Shown here one piece after another: positions 6,658 through 14,628 of a stretch of 14,982 nt of DNA. The notes below the pieces were generated by a model, which did no database searches, was not told the DNA's origin, and was given only the letters and a program-made list of their open reading frames with translations. A program made the position numbers and the translations under genes. The stretch lies in the NCBI GenBank assembly GCA_964419225.1, contig CAYQPF010000125.1:1-14982 (forward strand). Reading direction: 5' to 3'. This DNA comes from CAYQPF01 sp964419225. GTDB taxonomy: Bacteria > Cloacimonadota > Cloacimonadia > Cloacimonadales > CAYQPF01. Positions within the stretch are counted from its first letter, which is position 1. Each line of letters opens with the position of its first letter.

Positions 6658-7410
6658 TTATTTCTTCAGGAAGAAATTTTCAGCGTTTTTGTAGGCAGTT
6701 TCTGCGATGATTTTGGGAGGTTTTCTGAGGATATCAGCGATTTTTTGAATAACATAGATCAGGTATTCCGGATTATTGCGTTGACCACGGTGGGGGACAG
6801 GTGTCAGATAAGGAGCATCTGTCTCGATGAAGAATTTATCAGAAGGAACCATTCTGACCACATTTTCCAGTGCATTGTTCTTATAGGTAACAGTACCAGT
6901 AAAAGAAATATGCCAACCTTCTGCCAGAACTTTCTCTGCAAACAGTTCATCCCCGGAAAAACAATGAAAGACAACATTTTTTAAGCCGGAATTCTTAATG
7001 ATCTGATAGCATTCTTCGTGGGCATCCCTGTCATGGATGATAACGGGAAGATTGTTTTCTTTGGCGATCTGTAATTGTTTAGCGAACACCTGGCGTTGGA
7101 TATCTCTGGGAGATAAATCACGATAGTAGTCGAGTCCTATTTCACCGAGAGCGATGACTTTAGGTTTTGTGATCAGGTCTCTGAGAATTGTTTCATCGAA
7201 GGACTTAGCATCGTGCGGGTGATAACCGACAGAAGCATAAATATGTGTGTATTTTTTGGCCAGTTGAATACTGGAATTGGAAGTTTCAGCATTGAACCCG
7301 ACATTAATAATTTTAGTCACACCTTTATTAAAAGCATTTTGGATGAGTTTATCTCTGTCGTTATTATAATCTTTTAAATCCAGGTGACAATGTGTTTCAA
7401 ATATTTCCAT
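6658..7410 (-). CDS. tatD: TatD-family metal-dependent DNase
   Basis: The product is 250 residues, the normal TatD/YcfH length, with all metal ligands of the TIM-barrel hydrolase: H7 and H9 (ETHCHLD), E90 (ALGEIGLDYY), H126 (IIHDRDAH), H149 (VFHCFSG) and D198 (IETDAPYL). The C-terminal PVPHRGQRNNP is also family-typical. TatD proteins are 3'-5' exonucleases or D-aminoacyl-tRNA-deacylase-like hydrolases of the cytoplasm. A GTG at 7425 is possible but lacks a ribosome site; the ATG at 7410 has GGGAG (7416-7420) at good spacing and gives the typical N-terminus. It lies 19 bases after the TPR/DUF2723-C-like gene and is probably co-transcribed with it. The orthologue group (TatD, YcfH or YjjV) cannot be settled from sequence inspection. 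Confidence 0.93.
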   Translation of the reverse strand: MEIFETHCHLDLKDYNNDRDKLIQNAFNKGVTKIINVGFNAETSNSSIQLAKKYTHIYASVGYHPHDAKSFDETILRDLITKPKVIALGEIGLDYYRDLSPRDIQRQVFAKQLQIAKENNLPVIIHDRDAHEECYQIIKNSGLKNVVFHCFSGDELFAEKVLAEGWHISFTGTVTYKNNALENVVRMVPSDKFFIETDAPYLTPVPHRGQRNNPEYLIYVIQKIADILRKPPKIIAETAYKNAENFFLKK

Positions 7411-7429
7411 CTTATCTCCCTGCACAGGA

Positions 7430-8734
7430 CTATTTCTTTTGTCCAGCCTGTACCAGTTTTTCTAATTCTGCCAACATAGAATTTTCCTCAGTCAAGTCTC
7501 TACCTATGCAGATTTCTTTTTTGTATAATTCGATAAGTTCGTCAAGGTTTCTTAGTTCTTTTTTTTGCAAATAGTAGTTGGCGGAGAAATAAAACAGATC
7601 ATAGTATTGATTGGTCATAACTGAAACTCGTGGTAAATCTGTTTTGAGAATAGTCTTATAATCTTTAAGATTGGGAAATTTTAAGAGCTTATTGATGGAG
7701 GCATAATCAATTTCCAGTTTAGTACCTTTAACTTCAACGGGCATTAATTTTTGGATCAAACCGCAGAATTGCAAATTAGTAGCAAAATTGAGAATGGTTG
7801 CCGGATGAATAGCCCTGGAAAAATATATGGGACGGGTGCAAAAATTGCTGCGGATAATGTCCAGCATGACTGCCTTGCCAGGACTCAGATAAGTTCTTTT
7901 TTCTTTTGCTTCATCTTCCAGCTTATTGGTTTCTTTTTGGGAAAAAAGATCAGGATAGACTTCTATAACAAATTTCGTACTGTCTGCCAGTTCATAGTGT
8001 TTTCTGATTTCAGGTGTAAGCGGGATCTCCTGTTTAACTGTTTTCCACTTGTATGGATGCATATCCATAATATTATTCAAATCCATATCAAGGTTAACTT
8101 GGGGTAGGATTTGTTTCACACCCTGCTTTAATACTTTCACATACCAGGGGCGATCCAATAGCCCCACTGGGATAATTGTGATATCCGGACGATAATTCTC
8201 CATTATATGTAAGTATTCACAAATATCATAATCAGAGTTTCCGCCCATAAAAAGGATAGCATTTTTTTCACAGGAATCGAGATACATTTTCCCCAATTCC
8301 TTATACCAAGGGGGATAAGCACCAATATCATTAGCATCTTTAAAAAACTTGCGGATTTGTTTTAAGTCATAATTATCGTAATTTTTGAAGGCATTAGCCT
8401 GACATTCAACACCATAAAGATATCTGGCATTGCCATAATCCGGGTTCAATTCCAGTGCTTTTTTAAGACTTGTGAAAATTTCAGTGGAATATTTTAAGTC
8501 ATATCCAGCCAGAGGTTTACTATCGTTTCCCTGATAGTGCAGGAAGAAGGCCAGGTAGTAGTATCCTTCATGATCTTTAGGGAATTGTTCAATATAAGCA
8601 CGAACTTGTTGAATTGCCAGAGCATAGTTTTCACTTTTAAAGGAATCCAGAAAAGTTTTTTTGAGAGAATCCTGATCGACACACCAGGCGTTAAGAGTTA
8701 GAAATAGCATAAGCCATAAAACTATTATTCTCAT
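7430..8734 (-). CDS. Secreted TPR protein with DUF2723 C-terminal-like domain
   Basis: The product has 434 residues and an N-terminal signal peptide (about 1-18, MRIIVLWLMLFLTLNAW). Residues about 20-120 read as TPR-like helices, including ALELNPDYGNARYLYG. From about 155 on it follows the soluble C-terminal part of DUF2723 (PMT-2-like, Bacteroidota) membrane proteins: CEKNAILFMGGNSDYDICEY, RPDITIIPVGLLDRPWYV, then AVMLDIIRSNFCTRPIYFSR and a GLIQKLMPVE segment. None of the family's many membrane helices is present, so this is a stand-alone exported version of that region. A GTG two codons earlier would sit directly on the AAGGA ribosome site, so the ATG at 8734 (7-base spacing) is chosen. The function is unknown. 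DUF2723 proteins are suspected glycosyltransferases, so a role in surface glycosylation is conceivable. Confidence 0.75.
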   Translation of the reverse strand: MRIIVLWLMLFLTLNAWCVDQDSLKKTFLDSFKSENYALAIQQVRAYIEQFPKDHEGYYYLAFFLHYQGNDSKPLAGYDLKYSTEIFTSLKKALELNPDYGNARYLYGVECQANAFKNYDNYDLKQIRKFFKDANDIGAYPPWYKELGKMYLDSCEKNAILFMGGNSDYDICEYLHIMENYRPDITIIPVGLLDRPWYVKVLKQGVKQILPQVNLDMDLNNIMDMHPYKWKTVKQEIPLTPEIRKHYELADSTKFVIEVYPDLFSQKETNKLEDEAKEKRTYLSPGKAVMLDIIRSNFCTRPIYFSRAIHPATILNFATNLQFCGLIQKLMPVEVKGTKLEIDYASINKLLKFPNLKDYKTILKTDLPRVSVMTNQYYDLFYFSANYYLQKKELRNLDELIELYKKEICIGRDLTEENSMLAELEKLVQAGQKK

Positions 8735-8783
8735 ACTCACATCCTTTTCAAATCAAATTTTTTTTACCTAAAACTTAATACCC

Positions 8784-8922
8784 AATGCCGTTAAGTTAAA
8801 GAAAAATGAGGTATTTTTTATTAATTTACCCTCATCCTAACCTTCTCCCTAGCGGCAGGGAGAAGGAATAGTATTGATTGAAGCTATATCATATGCCGAA
8901 ATAAACTTAAATTAACGGCATT
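8784..8922. repeat. Inverted-repeat-bounded element with central REP hairpin
   Basis: An 11-bp perfect inverted repeat, AATGCCGTTAA (8784-8794) and TTAACGGCATT (8912-8922), bounds about 139 bases. Inside, CCTTCTCCCT (8841-8850) pairs perfectly with AGGGAGAAGG (8857-8866) around a 6-base loop. The text CCCTCATCCTAACCTTCTCC is the widespread REP-like hairpin motif seen in many unrelated bacteria. It fills the 208-base gap between two minus-strand genes and holds no gene. Confidence 0.6.
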
Positions 8923-8942
8923 TACTAACAACTAACAACTAT

Positions 8943-9710
8943 CTACAGGTTCTGGTAGTTATCCAGCAGGTTGTATCTTTCGAGTTCCCGGTAATATCTG
9001 GTCAGAACGGCATAGGTGAAGGGGAGGGTAATGATAAGTCCAAGACCTATGGGAATGAGGGCAACGAGGTTGATTACCAGGAGGAGGAGATAGAGGAAGA
9101 GTTGTTGCCATCTGGTCATAAAGCCGGATTTATAGGCGAAGACCAGAGCTTTCCAGGGATTGATTTGTCTGTAGGACATGATAGCGGGGGCCATAAGGAA
9201 AACTGCAACCCAGTAAAAGACTAAAACGAGGCGAACCAGGTTGAGGATCGGGTCACCGATGCAGATGTATTTGATGGCGAAATAGAAGAAAACGCTGAAG
9301 AAATTAAGGATGAAGAAACGGGAATATTGTTTGAACATGCCGAAATATTCTTTAGGAGAGACTGTTTCGCTGATAAAGTTTTTTCTAAAAGCGAAAGGCA
9401 GGATACTTAGAGGCAGAATCAGAGCAAAAATCAGATTATTGAATAAATAGTTTGTAAAATTACTTTGAAAAAGGCTGAGATGATAACTGAGGTAAATACT
9501 GCAGAGAATGGGTAGAACAGCGAAAAGAAAATGTAAAATTCCGAAAGAGTAATGGTTTGATCTGACAAGTTTAAATTCTTCCCAGGTATCTCTAATTATT
9601 GTTTGAGCAGCGAGTTGTCCTGATAATACACCACTGGGTTTACCACAGGCATGGCAATAAATATCTGTATCGCTTAGCTTTTCCAGGCATTTTTTATTTG
9701 AGCATTTCAC
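8943..9710 (-). CDS. Zinc-ribbon, multi-membrane-helix protein of unknown function
   Basis: The product has 255 residues. The N-terminus has four cysteines in a short zinc-ribbon layout (C3, C8, C19, C22; KCSNKKC and YCHACGK). After a short linker, from about residue 55 to 240, it has about six hydrophobic segments, including FGILHFLFAVLPILCSIYLS, NLIFALILPLSILPFAF, LVRLVLVFYWVAVFLMAP and LFLYLLLLVINLVALIPIGL. The pattern of a cytoplasmic zinc ribbon joined to a YciC/DUF975-like membrane region is common in unannotated bacterial proteins; I do not recognise a named family. The start is GTG with a perfect AAGGAGG six bases upstream, and no in-frame ATG nearby is better placed. It is transcribed away from the FadL-like operon. 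Confidence 0.75.
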   Translation of the reverse strand: MKCSNKKCLEKLSDTDIYCHACGKPSGVLSGQLAAQTIIRDTWEEFKLVRSNHYSFGILHFLFAVLPILCSIYLSYHLSLFQSNFTNYLFNNLIFALILPLSILPFAFRKNFISETVSPKEYFGMFKQYSRFFILNFFSVFFYFAIKYICIGDPILNLVRLVLVFYWVAVFLMAPAIMSYRQINPWKALVFAYKSGFMTRWQQLFLYLLLLVINLVALIPIGLGLIITLPFTYAVLTRYYRELERYNLLDNYQNL

Positions 9711-9742
9711 TTTGAGCCTCCTTATTTATCTCAATAATTTAA

Positions 9743-9800
9743 CCTTAGACTTAGTCCAAGGGTATTTTGTCAATACAAAAACAAAACATACAGTTTGACA
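9743..9800. promoter_or_regulatory. Divergent promoter region with 19-bp palindrome
   Basis: Between the divergent genes, two TTGACA -35 boxes face away from each other: 9773-9768 on the minus strand and 9795-9800 on the plus strand, each flanked by matching bases. On the minus strand a TCTAAG follows at 18 bases, and this lies inside CCTTAGACTTAGTCCAAGG (9743-9761), a palindrome with one mismatched pair around a central base. No good -10 box is visible for the plus direction. A regulator bound to the palindrome would cover the -10 region of the zinc-ribbon gene. Confidence 0.4.
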
Positions 9801-9857
9801 AAGTGTTACAAATTTATTTTTTGGGCAGTTGAGATAAAATATTTGCAAGGAGTTGAA

Positions 9858-11075
9858 ATGAAGAATAAATTGTATTTACTCACGATACTGATAGTAATTG
9901 GTTTGCCGTTATTGGCAAATTCGTCTTTTTCTTTTTATGGTATTCCCGAATCTTATTATGGAAACGATACTTATGGTGTTGGTATGGGAGAATCCGGCTA
10001 CAGTGATATTTTCCGGGTGAACAGTTCACTTTACAATCCTGCGTTGGTGAATACGGCGAATAATGTAGTATTTTCAACGGCCGTATCTTTTGGGAATATT
10101 AAGTATAAAGACAAAAACGGGTTGTCCTTTAAAGATGATGCGGCAAATTTGCCTTATTTCAATGTTATAGTCCCAGCGAAAAAGCATCGTTTTGGTTTCA
10201 GTTTCAATACAGTTGGGGCGGGGAATCTTTTTAATCAATCTGTAATTGGGACAGACAGTCTTGCGAGTACAGAAGAGCATACAGTTGATGCTAATATTTA
10301 TAAGGCAAATTTTGTTTATGGATTTAAAAGAGCAGACTGGAATTTTGGTTTTGGGTTTAACTATTATGTGGGACATATATACCGGTTATGGAAGAAGGAT
10401 TTTTCTTCATCTTCTTATACAGATAGCCGTTATGAGGAAGACAAGTTATTTAAAAATCCAGGGTTCAATTTTGGTATGACAAAATCTTTGAATGATGACA
10501 TGGCATGCAGTTTCACTTATCAAACTGCAGTAAAGCTTAAAGGTGACGGGAAGTTTGTAACGAATATTACCAGTATTGATATGCCAGATGCAACTTATGA
10601 ATTACCGCACAGTATATCGTTTGGTTTGACTAATCGTTTCACCAAGACAGTAAGGGTATCCGGAGATATTCTTTATGAATTATGGAAGAGTACAGATACT
10701 TTTACAGATCCTCAGAACACCTATAAATTAGCAGTTGGTTTGGCTTATGATCCAATGTGGGGATATGGCAGATGGTATGAAAAGATTCCTTTTCGGGTAG
10801 GTATGAATTACAGAGTTCTTCCTTTTAAGGTTAATAATAATACAATTAATGAAATATCAGGATCCTTTGGATTTTCTGTTCCTTTGATTTCTCCTGATAA
10901 TAAGCTGGATTTTGCGGTTAAATATACAATGAGAGGCAATTCTTCGGACAATAATCTGCAGGATAGAAGTCTTTTCTTTACGATTGGGACAACCGGTTTT
11001 GATATATTCTCGAAGCCGGACAACAAGAAAGGCAAGCGTGATGTACCAGTTGCAGATGAAATCGGAGTCGATTAA
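9858..11075 (+). CDS. FadL/OmpP1-like outer-membrane beta-barrel protein
   Basis: The product has 405 residues and a signal peptide (about 1-20, ending in LPLLANSS). Right after it comes GNDTYGVGMGESGYSDIFRV and NPALVN, the glycine-rich and NPA pattern of the FadL/OmpP1 N-terminal segment. The remainder is a run of amphipathic strands and its last strand ends SLFFTIGTTGFDIF; a charged tail of about 22 residues (KPDNKKGKRDVPVADEIGVD) follows, which is unusual for a barrel that normally ends on an aromatic residue. FadL-type proteins take up hydrophobic molecules across the outer membrane. An upstream TTG extension to 9795 is rejected: the ATG at 9858 has AAGGAG and starts the signal peptide. 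It is the first gene of a plus-strand run, and the next gene begins 3 bases after its stop. Confidence 0.72.
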   Translation: MKNKLYLLTILIVIGLPLLANSSFSFYGIPESYYGNDTYGVGMGESGYSDIFRVNSSLYNPALVNTANNVVFSTAVSFGNIKYKDKNGLSFKDDAANLPYFNVIVPAKKHRFGFSFNTVGAGNLFNQSVIGTDSLASTEEHTVDANIYKANFVYGFKRADWNFGFGFNYYVGHIYRLWKKDFSSSSYTDSRYEEDKLFKNPGFNFGMTKSLNDDMACSFTYQTAVKLKGDGKFVTNITSIDMPDATYELPHSISFGLTNRFTKTVRVSGDILYELWKSTDTFTDPQNTYKLAVGLAYDPMWGYGRWYEKIPFRVGMNYRVLPFKVNNNTINEISGSFGFSVPLISPDNKLDFAVKYTMRGNSSDNNLQDRSLFFTIGTTGFDIFSKPDNKKGKRDVPVADEIGVD

Positions 11076-11078
11076 TCT

Positions 11079-12626
11079 ATGAAGTTTACCTGGGAATATA
11101 AGACAACGGGTGGGAGTATTGTAGATCAGATCTGCAGTAGCAGGCAGTTATCCGGGGATTATTTTAAAGACGCTCTGGAAGCATTGCCAAAAGTCACCTT
11201 GATGAAAGATCTTGAAGAGGCCGCAACACTAATCCTGGAATCAGTAGCTTTGCAGCAGAAGATCATAATATTTGGTCATGATGATTTGGACGGAGTAACT
11301 TCGACATACATTCTTTATGATTATCTGCTTAGTTTGGGAGCTAAGAATGTATTGCATTATTTACCGAACAGGATGGTTGAGAATCATGGTATTCAGAACA
11401 GTATTGTTCAAAAAGCAGCAGATGAAAAAGCAGATTTACTGATCACAGTTGATGGCTGCAGTTCTTCATTCGAAGGTGTGAGACAGTTGAACGAGTTGAA
11501 CTGTAAAGTGATTATTACTGATCATCATCTGGTGCCGAGTCAGCTTCCCGAAGCGGAGTTGATTGTGAATCCCAAGCAGACTTTGTGTAGTTATCCCTAT
11601 AAAATGCTGGCAGGAGTGGGGGTGACCCTGATGTTAATGCAGGCAATGGCCGATAAGACAGGGAGATCTCTTTCTTTCAAGCATTATTTTTGGACTGCTT
11701 TGGGTACATTAGCGGACAGGGCACCTATGACCGGAGTAAACAGGATTATCAGTTCATATGTTATGAAACATTTACCGGAATCGAAGGACGAGAATATTAT
11801 CTATTTGAAAGAGTATTTTCAAATAGGCAAGACCAAACCAGAGTTGAACAGATTTCTACAGATTTTATCCAAAATTCTCAGTTCCGGACGAGAATCCGGA
11901 GGTAACCATAAGGTTATGGAATTTTTACTGGGTGATGCAGACACAAAAAAGACGGTTATTACTTTTTTGGATCAGGAGCGGAAGGATTTTGATACCACGT
12001 TGAATCAGTTGGTAACTTGGTTGAAAGGGAAATTGGAGTTAAGTGCGACACCTGAACTGGCAGTCGTTTATTATGATAAAGAATCCCATATTCCTTATAA
12101 TTTTCTGGGGGCGTGTACTTCGATTTTAACAAATCATTATCAATTACCTGTTTTTCTTTTGAGTAATAAGGATGGATTGGCTGTATGTGAAGCCAGGACT
12201 GTCAGTGAGTTGAATCTTGTGGACGTATTTCATTATACCAAGGATTGTTTACTGCAGTTTGGCGGTCATAAGAAAGCTGCAGGATTTTCAGCAGAGCAGA
12301 ATAAGGTTCCTCAATTTGAAGAAAAACTTTTGGATTATCTGGAAAAGCATAAGAATCTTACAATAGCTCATGTGGTTCTGCATATAGATGCGGTTATGGA
12401 ATATCAGGAGTTGGCGGAGTTCAAGTTTGAAGATTTGAATTTTCTGTTGCCATATGGGGAAGAAAACAGAGAGCCCAAAATATTAGTTAAAAATTACAAT
12501 ATTCCGGAAAATAGATTGAATCTGCATATTCCTGCAGAACTTAAATATCTGAAAGAAACCAATCTTGTCGTTTCGCCCAATGAAACCGGTACTTTTTTGC
12601 TGGTTGACTGGGTGGAGCATAAGTAG
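11079..12626 (+). CDS. RecJ-like DHH-family phosphoesterase
   Basis: The product has 515 residues and carries the DHH phosphoesterase motifs in order: HDDLDG (67-72), D125 (ITVDGCSSS), DHH (148-150, ITDHH), and GTLADRAP with NR (209-222). The C-terminal DHHA1 part is present: EARTVSELNLVDVF, then LLQFGGHKKAAGF (391-403). This layout matches RecJ 5'-3' single-strand exonucleases, though the protein is somewhat shorter than bacterial RecJ (about 560) and its first motif has His where RecJ has Asp. It could be recJ itself or one of the RecJ-like (Cdc45/GAN-like) relatives. It binds Mn2+ or Mg2+ in family members and acts in the cytoplasm. The ATG lies 3 bases after the FadL-like stop, with GGAG about 11 bases upstream. 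Its place beside lipid genes probably reflects operon packing only. Confidence 0.88.
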   Translation: MKFTWEYKTTGGSIVDQICSSRQLSGDYFKDALEALPKVTLMKDLEEAATLILESVALQQKIIIFGHDDLDGVTSTYILYDYLLSLGAKNVLHYLPNRMVENHGIQNSIVQKAADEKADLLITVDGCSSSFEGVRQLNELNCKVIITDHHLVPSQLPEAELIVNPKQTLCSYPYKMLAGVGVTLMLMQAMADKTGRSLSFKHYFWTALGTLADRAPMTGVNRIISSYVMKHLPESKDENIIYLKEYFQIGKTKPELNRFLQILSKILSSGRESGGNHKVMEFLLGDADTKKTVITFLDQERKDFDTTLNQLVTWLKGKLELSATPELAVVYYDKESHIPYNFLGACTSILTNHYQLPVFLLSNKDGLAVCEARTVSELNLVDVFHYTKDCLLQFGGHKKAAGFSAEQNKVPQFEEKLLDYLEKHKNLTIAHVVLHIDAVMEYQELAEFKFEDLNFLLPYGEENREPKILVKNYNIPENRLNLHIPAELKYLKETNLVVSPNETGTFLLVDWVEHK

Positions 12627-12655
12627 TATTATAAATTAATTGATCAGGAGACTGA

Positions 12656-12826
12656 ATGAAAATAGAAAGAAATTTATGCGATGTTTGCGGTACCTGTGTA
12701 GCTGTATGTCCGACAGATGCCATCATAGTACAGGAATTCATGGTAGTAATTGATAATGGGAAATGTATCAAATGTCAGAATTGTTTAAAAGCTTGTCCTA
12801 TCCAAGCGATAGAGGTGTCGGAATGA
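12656..12826 (+). CDS. 2[4Fe-4S] ferredoxin, partner of the GGR
   Basis: The 56-residue product has two clusters: CDVCGTCVAVCP (residues 8-19) and CIKCQNCLKACP (37-48), each with the Cx2Cx2CxxxCP pattern. It is a clostridial-type ferredoxin. Its ATG has CAGGAG upstream. The stop TGA overlaps the ATG of the next gene (ATGA), which is strong evidence for translational coupling with the geranylgeranyl-reductase-like flavoprotein. In the methanogen Methanosarcina acetivorans, a ferredoxin beside GGR is required for its activity, which is the precedent for reading this as the dedicated electron donor. That role is inference here. It differs from the stand-alone ferredoxin at 6049-6219 by more basic and less acidic spacing residues. 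Confidence 0.94.
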   Translation: MKIERNLCDVCGTCVAVCPTDAIIVQEFMVVIDNGKCIKCQNCLKACPIQAIEVSE

Positions 12827-14025
12827 TAGCAGATAAACAGCATTTTGATGTAATTATAGTAGGAGCCGGCCCTGCCGGAAGTGTTACGGCCAGGTTTGCG
12901 GCTCAAAATGGAGCATCAGTATTGATGCTTGAAAGAGACAGAGAACCGGGTATTCCTGTGAGATGTGCAGAAGCCGTCTCACATCAGGGATTATTGCCAT
13001 TTATTGAACCGGATAAACGCTGGATAGCTACGACGATCAAAGGTGCCAGAATGTTTTCTCCGAATACAGATTGTATTGAGATGATCAACAATGGTACCGG
13101 ATATGTTCTGGAAAGAAGGTTGTTTGATACAGCACTTTGTGATCTGGCATGTTCTTATGGTGCAAAAATGCTGACTAAAGCCGATGCACTTGAGCTTATT
13201 TTTGAAAACGATAAAATTGTGGGACTCAAATACAAGCACCAGAATCAGATTTTAACTGCCTATGCCAAGATAATAATAGGTGCAGACGGGATTGAATCAC
13301 GGGTTGGGCGTTGGGCCGGTATGAAGACCCTGCTTGCTTTGGATGACCTGGATACCTGTGTGCAATATACCTTGAATAACATCAGTCTGGATACAGAATA
13401 TTGTGAATTCTATATGGGACTTGATGTTTCACCCGGCGGATATGCCTGGGTATTTCCCAAGTCTGCCACAACAGCAAATGTAGGTCTGGGTGTAGCGGGT
13501 CATATGACAGCTCCTGGAAAATCACCCAAATACTATTTGGATAAATTTGTCGAAAGAAGATTCCCTAATGCTTCCATCAATTATATGGTATGCGGAGGAG
13601 TTCCGACAGCTAACACGCTCAAGGAAATAGTAAAAGACAATATCATGCTGGTGGGAGATTCTGCACGTCAGGTGAATCCTATTACAGGTGGTGGTATTGT
13701 TCAGGTAATGATGGCCGGAGCTATTGCCGGAAGAGTCGCTGCAGAAGCAGTGAAAAAAGGTGACTACTCAGCCAAAATGTTAAAGAAATATCCCAAAGAA
13801 TGGGATGATTTAATTGGATCGAGGCAAAGATTTATGCATGAATTGAAAGAGAAATTCATGTTTATGAGTGATGATAAATTTAATAGTATTGTAGCTACCT
13901 GCAAGAAAATACCTCAGGAAAAATTGACACTGACTGATCTTTTTAAAGAAGCAATTAGAGAACACCCTTATCTGGTATTAAAAGTGGCAGCTGCATTCGT
14001 GACCAGCAAAATCAGACTGGGATAG
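12823..14025 (+). CDS. Geranylgeranyl-reductase-family flavoprotein
   Basis: The product has 400 residues from the chosen start. Residues 9-19 form the FAD Rossmann motif (DVIIVGAGPAG). GIPVRCAEAVS (43-53) has the conserved cysteine region of archaeal GGRs. The family's diagnostic YxWxFP-x7-8-GxG is complete: YAWVFP at 217-222 and GLG at 231-233. The second FAD motif, GDSARQVNPITGGGI, is at 288-302. Members saturate double bonds in geranylgeranyl chains: archaeal di-geranylgeranyl-glycerol lipids, polyprenyl phosphates such as dolichol, plant chlorophyll side chains, or menaquinone. The ATG at 12823 overlaps the ferredoxin stop and has a GAGGTG ribosome site; a longer in-frame ORF upstream runs through the ferredoxin in the wrong frame and is not used. 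The substrate is open; the neighbours suggest an isoprenol or polyprenyl-phosphate. Confidence 0.93.
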   Translation: MIADKQHFDVIIVGAGPAGSVTARFAAQNGASVLMLERDREPGIPVRCAEAVSHQGLLPFIEPDKRWIATTIKGARMFSPNTDCIEMINNGTGYVLERRLFDTALCDLACSYGAKMLTKADALELIFENDKIVGLKYKHQNQILTAYAKIIIGADGIESRVGRWAGMKTLLALDDLDTCVQYTLNNISLDTEYCEFYMGLDVSPGGYAWVFPKSATTANVGLGVAGHMTAPGKSPKYYLDKFVERRFPNASINYMVCGGVPTANTLKEIVKDNIMLVGDSARQVNPITGGGIVQVMMAGAIAGRVAAEAVKKGDYSAKMLKKYPKEWDDLIGSRQRFMHELKEKFMFMSDDKFNSIVATCKKIPQEKLTLTDLFKEAIREHPYLVLKVAAAFVTSKIRLG

Positions 14026-14029
14026 GGTG

Positions 14030-14620
14030 ATGAAAGCTAAACAGATTACGGAGTTATACCGCAAGAGCATCCATGTCAGTTCATTGATAATTCCGTTATC
14101 TTATAAATATGTATTCCATTTTGAGAAGACACCAACTTTCATTTTCCTATTAGTTTTGACAGTTATTTCATTGTTGGTGGAAATCCTCAGATATGAGCAT
14201 CACGGGTTCAAGCGAATCTTTTATAGTCTGTTTGGAATTATGCTGCGGAAGCATGAGATCAATGATTTTACAGGGGCTTCATATTTGCTGACATCTTCAG
14301 TTATCTGTGTTGCTTTTCTGGAACCGAGGATCGCTTTTGTGGCGTTATCCTTTCTTTCTATAGGAGATACTTTTGCCGCATTAATTGGTATTTCCTGGGG
14401 AAAAAGGAAATTTCTGGGCAAGAAGAAGAGTCTGGAGGGGAGCCTGGCATGTTTTGTGACAACTTTCATCTGGGCTTTGTTTTTTATTCATCCTACTCTG
14501 GCTTTTTTCGGTGCAGTATCCACTTCCCTGGCTGAGTTATGGGATATCCCTCTGGATGATAATGTGAAAATTCCCATCATATCCGGGATAACTATGTCAT
14601 TAATCAACATAATAATTTAG
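14030..14620 (+). CDS. Polyprenol/dolichol/phytol-kinase-like membrane protein
   Basis: The product has 196 residues with about six membrane segments. It shows the features of the CTP-dependent dolichol kinase / phytol kinase / DGK1 family: ELYRKSIHVSS near the N-terminus (R11, K12, H15), GDTFAALIGISWGKRKFLG (112-130), KSLEGSLA (133-140), and a late IPLDDNVKIPIISG. CDP-lipid synthases share part of the fold, but the CdsA signature is absent and KSLEGS is the kinase type. The reaction would be phosphorylation of a lipid alcohol (polyprenol, phytol-like alcohol or diacylglycerol) at the membrane. A GTG at 14027 is one codon upstream; the ATG at 14030 is preferred. It follows the GGR by 4 bases and precedes the glycosyltransferase by 8 bases, so all are one operon. 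Confidence 0.85.
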   Translation: MKAKQITELYRKSIHVSSLIIPLSYKYVFHFEKTPTFIFLLVLTVISLLVEILRYEHHGFKRIFYSLFGIMLRKHEINDFTGASYLLTSSVICVAFLEPRIAFVALSFLSIGDTFAALIGISWGKRKFLGKKKSLEGSLACFVTTFIWALFFIHPTLAFFGAVSTSLAELWDIPLDDNVKIPIISGITMSLINIII

Positions 14621-14628
14621 GAATTAAT

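Noticed and set aside
7751..8107. 118-codon plus-strand ORF
   Set aside because: It is antisense to the TPR/DUF2723-C-like gene, which has a signal peptide and family motifs.
9795..9857. 21-codon extension of the FadL-like protein from a TTG
   Set aside because: The TTG is part of a likely -35 box, and the ATG at 9858 has AAGGAG and begins the signal peptide.
12541..12771. Minus-strand ORF across the DHH end and the ferredoxin
   Set aside because: It is antisense to two genes with strong motifs and has no start signal.
12763..12822. Longer N-terminus for the GGR
   Set aside because: It would run through the ferredoxin gene in another frame, and the FAD motif begins normally from the ATG at 12823.
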